Shown here: piece by piece, positions 6,783 through 12,721 of the stretch | How the letters are laid out: each line of letters begins with the position of its first letter | Numbering within the stretch: the first letter of the stretch is position 1 | Source: Asterionellopsis glacialis | Lineage: Eukaryota; Bacillariophyta; Plagiogrammaphyceae; Rhaphoneidales; Asterionellopsidaceae | Direction: 5' to 3' | DNA length: 12,721 nucleotides | NCBI GenBank assembly: GCA_014885115.2 | Contig: WKLE02001695.1 | Location: 1 to 12,721, forward strand | The notes under the pieces: generated by a model | Told to the model about the DNA's origin: nothing | Seen by the model: the letters and a program-made list of their open reading frames with translations, nothing else | Database searches by the model: none | Position numbers and translations under genes: made by a program

Positions 6783-7397
6783 CTAATGTGTTATGAAAGC
6801 CTCCTCCTTCTTTTTATTGCTATTCTTACACTTAAAGATGGGAAGTTTCCCAATGCTTCTAGCAACTTTGGGTGTAACACACAAACCAGCCACTGGTTCA
6901 GCACACCAAACACATGTAGAATTGGAATTAATTTTACACTCCTTTTCATTCGATCCAGATAATAAACAATCCGTCAGACTCTTATTGATAGAATTATGAT
7001 CTTTGTTGTAGTTATTATATTTTTCAAAATCCTTGCTGTTTCGGTCAAGACCATCATCTTTTTTAGGTGCTGGCACATTCTTGTCTTTCTCATCATCGTC
7101 GTTGATAATAATGCTAATTAGCTTCTTTTCCTCTGTTTGTTCTTGTTGATAATTAGAACAATCCCAACCAAAACTTGATAATTCGTCTTGGATTGAAAGA
7201 TCAACATCTTCTTCTCGCGGCGATAATAATTGTTCTGTCGGAAGACACATACCGATAATATCATGATACGTGCAAAAGGCACAATCGTTTACTTCTTGAA
7301 CGTTATTAGCGCCATTACCACGCAGCAGTTCACTAGAAGCAACAACTTGTAACCATGTCAAAGTAAACACCGTTTTGATCGGAATTCTCATCATCAT
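6783..7397 (-). CDS. Secreted Cys-rich protein with C-x2-C modules, unknown function
   Basis: The start is taken as the first of three consecutive ATGs (7397), giving 204 aa with a hydrophobic signal-peptide-like N-terminus (residues 4-21); the frame stays open upstream to an ATG at 7529, but that would bury the leader. Ten cysteines (39, 42, 51, 80, 144, 154, 162, 165, 173, 190) fall in two groups: C39-x2-C42-x8-C51-x28-C80 and C144-x9-C154-x7-C162-x2-C165-x7-C173-x16-C190. The second group reads CVWC then GLCV, the first CAFC then GMCL, so they look like a degenerate and a complete copy of one disulfide-bonded module, loosely similar to PSI-type CxWC domains. Between them is a long Asp/Lys/Asn-rich linker (about 90-140). 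No family name can be given. It converges on the rhodanese gene and diverges from the lumen-protein gene. Confidence 0.65.
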   Translation of the reverse strand: MMMRIPIKTVFTLTWLQVVASSELLRGNGANNVQEVNDCAFCTYHDIIGMCLPTEQLLSPREEDVDLSIQDELSSFGWDCSNYQQEQTEEKKLISIIINDDDEKDKNVPAPKKDDGLDRNSKDFEKYNNYNKDHNSINKSLTDCLLSGSNEKECKINSNSTCVWCAEPVAGLCVTPKVARSIGKLPIFKCKNSNKKKEEAFITH

Positions 7398-7801
7398 CGT
7401 CGTGGCTAAAACTCTTGAGAATTTTGCACATGTCAAAAAAAAATAATATTCGGCAAGACCCGGACTCAAGACGGCGCGCTTTGGTTGTGTGTGTGGATCT
7501 TTCGATCTTCCAATCATCAGATAGTCCATAGTAACCTGTTTCCCCTAAGGAAAGTACCGGTCGACTGAATCAAAATCTACTGACAGATGAGAACTCTTTT
7601 TGTTCTTTGGTTGTCAACCCAAAAAAAAGAGATGATCTTTGATCTTGTTTCTAGTCTCACACTTTGAGTCCTATCCATATCATAATATAAAAAATAAATA
7701 GATGCTTTTGCAAGAAAGCTCTATCGTAGATTGCAATCGAAGAAAAATCAACCTAACTTACTTTACTCTGTCTTGTTAAGACTACTTTTTCACTTCACAT
7801 C
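7398..7801. promoter_or_regulatory. Divergent promoter region of the Cys-rich gene (-) and the lumen-protein gene (+)
   Basis: This 404-bp region holds the 5' ends of both genes. TGTCAA words occur at 7431-7436 (about 35 bp before the Cys-rich ATG) and 7612-7617. An AT-rich TATA-like stretch (ATAATATAAAAAATAAA, 7682-7698) is about 105-120 bp before the ATG at 7802 and is a reasonable core promoter for that gene. No repeat or RNA gene is seen. Confidence 0.4.
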
Positions 7802-8735
7802 ATGGTATCCTTCCTCAACATTATTACAGCTCTTGTTGTGGCTTCTTCTTCGTTCATCCATAATGTGGAAGCATTTTCTAATCTTCCCCATCGTCACATG
7901 GTTGTCTGTCGTACTCAACAAGAACAAAATTGGATGACTACCTCCTCGGCTGAACATGATTTATCCACTACAACACCCAAGAGAAATTTTCCCAAGAATG
8001 ATGATGAGAATCATCCATTCGTATTAAATTTGAAAAAGATCGCAGCAACATCTACCTTGACATTCCTCCTTGCTCATGGTAGTCCCATAATGACACCAAA
8101 CCCAGCAAATGCGGTAACAGAAGTACCTTTACCACCAGAAGCTACTACTATTGTTACATCTTCACCTGATGTTACATTTAGTCCACTTTTTGGTGGTGGT
8201 GGATTTGGTATCAGTCCATTTGGATTACATCCCTTTGGTGGATTTGGTAAGTTTGTTTTATAATAATGTTTACAGAGTTGAATATGGGATAGAATACTAC
8301 CTATTGCGATTTATAAATCATTGTTTCTCATGTTCTCTTACTAACCCTTATTTGATATTATATATTTTTTGGTTTGTACCTTTGTTTTCCTTCTTTCTCT
8401 CTGTGTATCATCCATCATACTCATAAGGTTTCGGAGTTCGAATCAGTTCAAAACCTCAAGCCATCCAAGCAAAGGAACAAGAATTACAACGTTTAAAGCA
8501 ACAACAACAACATTTAGAAAATCAAATTAAATCCTTTGAAGAAGAAGAACGTAAAAGTCAATTAAGTCAAGGTAAAGGTATATCACATAAATTGACCAAT
8601 ACACTCAATCGTTTAGAAGAAAGTAACAAGGCGAATGACAGTAAGAATGCCGATCCTATGGAAGTGGGTGCTTCTGCTATACGAGGTGGATTGCCATTCA
8701 AGGCAGTCAATGCAATTGGGCGTTTACAAGAATGA
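7802..8735 (+). CDS. Predicted thylakoid-lumen protein with FG-rich segment and coiled coil, unknown function
   Basis: Exons 7802-8246 and 8428-8735 encode 250 aa. Residues 1-24 are a signal peptide ending NVEA|FSNLPH, which fits the A|F junction of diatom plastid-targeting presequences. A second signal follows: NLKK then the hydrophobic IAATSTLTFLLAHGSPIM (about 80-97), ending in PANA|VTE (cleavage after 104), an AxA site typical of lumenal transit; it has KK rather than the RR of the Tat pathway. The predicted mature protein (about 146 aa) starts with a Pro/Thr-rich stretch, then SPLFGGGGFGISPFG and LHPFGGFGFG (127-151), then a Gln/Glu-rich helix (about 158-200: QAKEQELQRLKQQQQHLENQ and onward) likely to be a coiled coil, and a C-terminal AIRGGLPFKAVNAIGRLQE. 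I recognise no enzyme motif. A structural or assembly role in the lumen is an inference from targeting and composition. Paralogues in other diatoms would be expected but cannot be checked here. Confidence 0.8.
8247..8427 (+). other. Intron of the lumen-protein gene (181 nt, GT-AG)
   Basis: The donor is TTTG|GTAAGT at 8247 and the acceptor is ATAAG|GTTTCGG ending at 8427; joining splits a Gly codon (G|GT) inside the FG-rich segment and opens a 101-codon second exon. If retained, the frame meets TAA at 8261-8263, giving a 153-aa protein without the coiled coil. The intron is T-rich toward its 3' end. Confidence 0.85.
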
Positions 8736-9160
8736 TTGCCAAAAAAATGCAGGTGTGCAAGGAAATATAGAAACAGTGCATAGTATAACACAACATATAC
8801 GTAGCAAAGCATGATTGAATTATTATTTAGAAATAGATGTATTGTTTAAAAAATCATGAAGAGATTCACTGTTTAAGGGGGACAATGTTTTTTTTTCCTG
8901 TAAAGAGAAGTACAGCATGCATAAAGTACTGTTTGCGAGGCAATATCGCTGAAATTTCATATCATTCAACTTTCTCAAAAGACATGATTTTCTGCTATTA
9001 TGTCAAACTGCGAAGTAGGGAAAGATATATGATATTGGTGCTATAAGTTGCCCATCATGTATTGGATGAATTACAAAATCAGACTTCAATAGAACTCATC
9101 CCAAGCGCATCAAATACTCTGGGATACTGTCAGTCAGTACTTTAAGAACTACTGTTGTGG

Positions 9161-9186
9161 CAAATACTGATCAATATTAGTATTTG
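9161..9186. repeat. Near-perfect palindrome
   Basis: CAAATACTGAT (9161-9171) faces ATTAGTATTTG (9176-9186) around CAAT. Ten of eleven positions are Watson-Crick pairs and the other is G-T. It lies in gene-poor DNA; function unknown. Confidence 0.5.
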
Positions 9187-9352
9187 TTCAAAGCTTTGGT
9201 CAAATTCATACTTTCTTCACTGTAAAAGCGCCTATAGTATTGAAGAGAGGAACAAAAAAGAAACATGAACAATAAAGAGATTAGAAACAAAGTACTAAAG
9301 TAGCCGAAATAAGAAATATCGAAGAACACTAAAATCCAACAAAAAAAGATCA

Positions 9353-9384
9353 CCCCTCCTAAACCCCCTCCCTATTCTCGACCC
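9353..9384 (-). other. Potential G-quadruplex sequence on the minus strand
   Basis: Four C-runs (9353-9356, 9364-9368, 9370-9372, 9382-9384) give four G-runs of at least three on the minus strand, with loops of 9, 1 and 7 nt. One loop is longer than the usual limit of seven. The tract stands out from AT-rich surroundings. Confidence 0.4.
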
Positions 9385-10359
9385 ACAAACCACAAGAAAT
9401 GGACGACTCGGGGTATATTAAAGTTGAATAATTGCACCTTCATTGATATTACTCAGGATGCGAATAAAAAATATGTCGTCATGGTCAATACAAGAATCGC
9501 AATCGATAAATCGCGATTAAACAGGGGGGAAAAGCGAGGTTTTTGTTTTTCTTTTGTTTCATCCATCCATTCCAAACACACTCCATCATGTACACCATAC
9601 ATCCAAAGCCATTTCAAAGCATGATCAAACAACCATAAGCATACACTAATGATACACTTTACCCAAACTAACTTCCCATTAGATCGTAGAACAGAATAAC
9701 ATTTCATTTTTCTTCTCATAACGACAAAAGCCGTTCTGAAGGTGTCCTAAGATAGTGAAAACTCATCATTTGGGAAATTTCGTGTTTATTTAGGGACAGT
9801 GTATGGCATTAATGCTGGATGTTTGAGTATGTTTTGTTTTTATTGAATGTATCTTGTACGCGACATTTCGAAAAAATCATTCACTCCAAAAAAGGATAGT
9901 ATCGTCACTGGACAATCGGTTTCATTATATCAGTATGTTTTGGTAAGCGATCATTATGATTTTTCCAAGAAAATTTGATGGAGTGTCGTGAATGGATTAC
10001 GCGAATGATCCAAGCCAACATGTTCTAAATTTGAATTGGTATTTCATTCATTCACATCATCTAACTGCTGACTTGTACGTAGTCTGTTAGTGATATTGCC
10101 GATAGAAAAAATAGACTTACATGTTGAGGTCCTTTGTGCCTCATTCTCCAACGATATGGAGTTGACGTCACGTTCTCTTGAAGATACAAAGTATGATCAT
10201 GTCATTGTGCCTCAGTGAAACAACCATCATGGGAAGTACATAATCCCCATGGGCTGGTCATGCTGACACTGATGTATCTGCACCGATGGATTGTTCATTT
10301 TGTTTTAGTGATTTTGGATGGAAAATGTGATGGACAGAGATGCTTGTCTACAAAAGGAC

Positions 10360-10380
10360 TGCGCGGACATTATCCGCGCA
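10360..10380. repeat. GC-rich inverted repeat
   Basis: TGCGCGGA (10360-10367) and TCCGCGCA (10373-10380) are perfect 8-bp inverted arms with a 5-nt spacer CATTA. It lies about 290 bp upstream of the gene at 10666 and could be a binding site for a dimeric regulator or a hairpin. Confidence 0.55.
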
Positions 10381-10665
10381 CAAATCTGTGAGGATCCAAA
10401 AAAAATTGAATTGACGGGCAGACAGACATTTGTTCCATCCATTCGATTTGAAAAATTCTTTCATAGTATGAGGGCCATCATCGTGTCGGGTTGTAAAAGT
10501 TCTTTGCGAGAAAGCCATCATTGCGTCAACTCTTTTTGTCGGGTGATATCTTTTTATCTCACGAAACACATTCATTGAATAGTTCGTCAAGTGCAATTAT
10601 TTAACCCTAAAAGAAAGCGCTCAAGTCATCAGTTTGGAAATTCATTCTTCGAAAATTAAAATACA

Positions 10666-11436
10666 ATGACAGAACAATTACAGAATGAAGAACAACAGCA
10701 AGAGCAACGCCCGCAAGAGCAAAAAGAAGAACAAGGAGAAGTTGTACGAGAAGTCACATTAAAGGTTGATACTAGATTTGTCATGATACGTGTGGAACCC
10801 AAGCCTGATGGTGAAGGCTCCGATGCTAATTTTCCACGTAATTTACATAATGCGGCAGAATTATTTTTAAGAGTGGACATGGTTGACGCAGCACAAACAC
10901 TCCAACAGTGTACTTCTGGCATGTTGGATTTATATGCCAATAATCCAGATGGATCAACTGGTATTTCTATAGGACGTGCATGTATATGTTGGAATTGTGG
11001 TCATGTCGGACTACCCAAACAATATTACGATAATGACGAGAGGCAACAACATACCTGCATTAGTAATCAAGACAGCAACGAATCAAAAGAAACACCAACC
11101 ACCAAAAAAGGGAATAATAAAAAGTCCAAAAAAGCAGCAAAGACAGATAATAAAAAAAATGAGGAATATGGTACTTGTCGAAAATGTAATGAAACGGATC
11201 AAACAAATTGGGTTCGTGTGATGAGACAAACTAATACTCTTGGACAAAATACGACGACAACAACACAAGCTGACGGTAATGATTTACCATGGATTGAAAA
11301 GACGCCCTTGACGCCAGAAGAACAAGCCAAGAAAGATGCTGCTGAAAGAGAAGCAAAACGCAAAGAAATTGAAGCAAATGTAGCTGCAGCACTTGCAGAA
11401 CGACTTGCAGCATCAACAACAGTTTCTTCCTCTTGA
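10666..11436 (+). CDS. Hypothetical protein with two separated CxxC pairs (possible zinc ribbon)
   Basis: A 256-aa protein in one exon, starting at the first ATG (context AATACAATGACA). Residues 4-26 are Gln/Glu-rich low complexity. A conserved-looking globular part spans about 27-122 (VREVTLKVDTRFVMIRVEPK, then HNAAELFLRVDMVDAAQTLQ). C108-W-N-C111 lies at its end and C171-R-K-C174 follows about 60 residues later; the two pairs could bind one Zn ion as a zinc ribbon split by a Lys/Asn-rich insert (about 135-168). Further cysteines are at 82, 106 and 131. The C-terminus (about 215-250) is a charged Ala/Lys/Glu helix likely to form a coiled coil. No signal peptide is present, so it is cytosolic or nuclear. 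I do not recognise the family; nucleic-acid or protein binding is only a guess from the zinc-ribbon pattern. AATAAA at 11619-11624 is a possible polyadenylation signal. Confidence 0.75.
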   Translation: MTEQLQNEEQQQEQRPQEQKEEQGEVVREVTLKVDTRFVMIRVEPKPDGEGSDANFPRNLHNAAELFLRVDMVDAAQTLQQCTSGMLDLYANNPDGSTGISIGRACICWNCGHVGLPKQYYDNDERQQHTCISNQDSNESKETPTTKKGNNKKSKKAAKTDNKKNEEYGTCRKCNETDQTNWVRVMRQTNTLGQNTTTTTQADGNDLPWIEKTPLTPEEQAKKDAAEREAKRKEIEANVAAALAERLAASTTVSSS

Positions 11437-11727
11437 ACACTGGAAGAAGAGCAGGTTATTGGTGGTGATGATAATGATTGCGAAATAGAGATTTACAACC
11501 AGCACTAATTGGTAGGCAATACAATATCATTGTAAGACATATATCATATTTGGTTCTTCGCAAAAGCTTTCTAGAGTAGACAGAAGGTAACCAACCATAC
11601 AGTGTCTCAGAGCGAATCAATAAAAAAATAGTAGATTTGTTTTCGAAACTCACGCAAATTGCAAACATTCTGAGAGGACTAATTTTGAAATTACAGTACC
11701 ATGTAATTATACCTGTACGGTCGGTTC

Positions 11728-11783
11728 GTACCAGGTACTGGTACCGCAACCCAGGAACATGTACCTGTACCAGGTACGGTACC
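11728..11783. repeat. Cluster of GGTACC palindromic repeats
   Basis: GTACCAGGTACTGGTAC (11728-11744) is followed by TACCTGTACCAGGTA (11762-11776) and GTACGGTACC (11774-11783). The second is an exact 15-bp copy of 234-248, and the first is an exact 17-bp inverted copy of 12542-12558. GTACGGTACC recurs at 11865-11874. Confidence 0.7.
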
Positions 11784-11864
11784 CCAAGCAAAACCCATCA
11801 TCGCCCTCCGGGCAGAGTCGCAGCACGATCATTTCCAGGAAAATGGGTAGGTCCTAGCTCCTTT

Positions 11865-11880
11865 GTACGGTACCAGGTAG
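11865..11880. repeat. GGTACC repeat copy
   Basis: GTACGGTACCAGGTAG here shares GTACGGTACC with 11774-11783 and GGTACCAGGTA with 212-222. Nearby ACTCTAAA (11881-11888) and GCTGGGGC (11932-11939) also occur close to the copy at 206-249 (at 190-197 and 256-263), which hints at a longer degenerate unit. Confidence 0.5.
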
Positions 11881-12394
11881 ACTCTAAAGGACCTATAGTT
11901 AGTACCGTCTGGTAATTTCGGAAATTGGACGGCTGGGGCGCATCACCTTCTGATTAATAGGAGTAATTGTGAATGAACTGTGTATTGTGTTGATAAGTGA
12001 AAGGACTACTGTTTTCCGATTTGACATACCTCTGAAACAGCTACCTAGTTCTTATAGGGACATTTTTATAGATAGTGGAATTCGTATAGAATCATTTTTA
12101 AAGAACAATTCCGTGAATTTCGCGCTGATGATCCCTCATATAGAAAAAGCTGATGAAGGAGCTGTAACGTCAGAAAATTTGGCATAGATTACACACGCCG
12201 TACCGTTCAGTACAGTACAAACTTTGGGTTAATTATAAACAAAAATTAATCAGTTCATGTTCTGCGTGAAGAAAATGCCAGAAAACACAGAAACCAAGAT
12301 TTCACTTGAATACTGTCGTTAATATATTGAACAAAAGGAACTTAGTTGATTGGTTAATTTCATCGACATATATATTCGAATTCTTACAAGGTAA

Positions 12395-12427
12395 TTTGGT
12401 CTGGCCTTTTCTGAAGAAAAGACCAAA
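12395..12427. repeat. Bulged inverted repeat
   Basis: TTTGGTC (12395-12401) pairs with GACCAAA (12421-12427), and TTTTCT (12407-12412) with AGAAAA (12415-12420), leaving a 5-nt bulge and a 2-nt loop. It is unrelated in sequence to the GGTACC repeats. Confidence 0.45.
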
Positions 12428-12540
12428 CTTTTACGATTACACTACTTTTACGATATATCCGACGCATTCAACATTTTTCCGCCTATATTTTTTTTTGGAA
12501 CATCCGGTATATACAACCCTCCGCTTGCTTCGGAACACAT

Positions 12541-12564
12541 TGTACCAGTACCTGGTACCTGATA
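12541..12564. repeat. GGTACC repeat copy, inverted relative to 11728-11744
   Basis: Positions 12542-12558 are the exact inverse complement of 11728-11744 over 17 bases. With that copy it encloses about 800 bp of non-coding DNA. Confidence 0.65.
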
Positions 12565-12721
12565 TTCTACTGGCATTGTACTAAATATTCCAATTTCTGA
12601 TATCCGAACTATTTTTACCCCTATTTAACCTGTTCATGTCGCATTTGCCACGTACAGAATGTTCCTTGTTAAAAATTAAATATAATTTTTAAAACATATC
12701 AAAATATTGCTATTGATACCT

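Larger units (their letters stand above)
8736..10665. other. Long gene-poor stretch (1.93 kb)
   Basis: No convincing gene, tRNA or mobile element is recognised. Open frames here are short, lack domains, and one (9424-9624) starts from TTG. Structural features seen: a near-perfect palindrome (9161-9186), a C-rich tract with four C-runs (9353-9384), and a GC-rich inverted repeat (10360-10380). The last few hundred bases probably contain the promoter of the gene at 10666. An unannotated non-coding RNA or multi-exon gene cannot be excluded. Confidence 0.4.
11437..12721. other. Repeat-rich intergenic tail
   Basis: After the 3' UTR of the upstream gene there is no credible coding region. The frame at 11969-12187 starts from GTG and has no domain. 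The stretch 11697-11940 is more GC-rich than its surroundings and packed with GGTACC-core repeats; another copy is at 12541-12564, and a bulged hairpin lies at 12395-12427. Together they suggest remnants of one or more small repeat elements, but no transposase or reverse transcriptase motif is visible. Confidence 0.45.

Noticed and set aside
7398..7529. N-terminal extension of the Cys-rich protein to the ATG at 7529
   Set aside because: It would place the signal-peptide-like segment about 48 residues inside the protein; the triple ATG at 7397-7389 directly before the leader is a better start.
8434..8447. GTTCGAATC resembling a tRNA B box
   Set aside because: It lies inside exon 2 of the lumen-protein gene and there is no matching A box or cloverleaf around it.
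9453..9719. Minus-strand 88-codon frame with hydrophobic, Trp-rich content
   Set aside because: No recognisable motif and no neighbouring support; amino-acid makeup looks like translated random sequence.
10318..10578. Plus-strand 86-codon ATG frame upstream of the CxxC gene, and the overlapping minus-strand frame 10348-10596
   Set aside because: No domain or targeting signal, and both strands are open at once, as expected by chance; the GC-rich dyad within explains the local composition.
11969..12187. Plus-strand 72-codon frame
   Set aside because: Starts from GTG, and no domain is recognisable.
11437..12721. Transposon with its own coding capacity
   Set aside because: No transposase, integrase or reverse transcriptase motif is visible in any frame; only short inverted repeats are present.
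1..12721. CRISPR array, bacterial operon or phage region
   Set aside because: No regularly spaced repeats of array type, and the introns, HSF domain and plastid-type targeting signals indicate a eukaryotic nuclear genome.

Overview
The window looks like nuclear DNA of a photosynthetic stramenopile, most probably a diatom. The reasons are: an HSF-type transcription factor in the style of the expanded diatom family; compact, mostly intronless genes with two short GT-AG introns (130 and 181 nt); AT-rich intergenic DNA; and a protein whose N-terminus looks like a signal peptide ending in an A|F junction followed by a second lumen-type targeting segment, as expected for a secondary plastid. The species cannot be named from the sequence alone.

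Layout from left to right: a repeat-bearing upstream region (1-564); a heat-shock-factor family regulator (+, 565-1914); a two-exon malate/L-lactate dehydrogenase family gene with an N-terminal membrane anchor (-, 2363-3866); a 970-bp intergenic stretch with inverted repeats; a glutathione S-transferase with an apparent signal peptide (-, 4838-5578); a divergent promoter region; a small rhodanese-domain protein (+, 6110-6601); a secreted Cys-rich protein of unknown function (-, 6783-7397); a two-exon, predicted thylakoid-lumen protein with an FG-rich segment and a coiled coil (+, 7802-8735); a 1.9-kb stretch without a convincing gene; a hypothetical protein with two separated CxxC pairs (+, 10666-11436); and a repeat-rich tail (11437-12721).

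HSF, GST, rhodanese and the NAD(P)-type dehydrogenase would all fit stress or redox physiology, but nothing shows that they form one pathway, and eukaryotic gene order is weak evidence. Two non-coding signals stand out. One is a dispersed family of GGTACC-centred palindromes (ACCTGGTACC / ACCAGGTAC), mainly in intergenic DNA. The other is a TTGACAATTTT motif found once upstream of each of three genes. The proteins most worth following up are the lumen protein and the Cys-rich secreted protein, neither of which I can assign to a named family.
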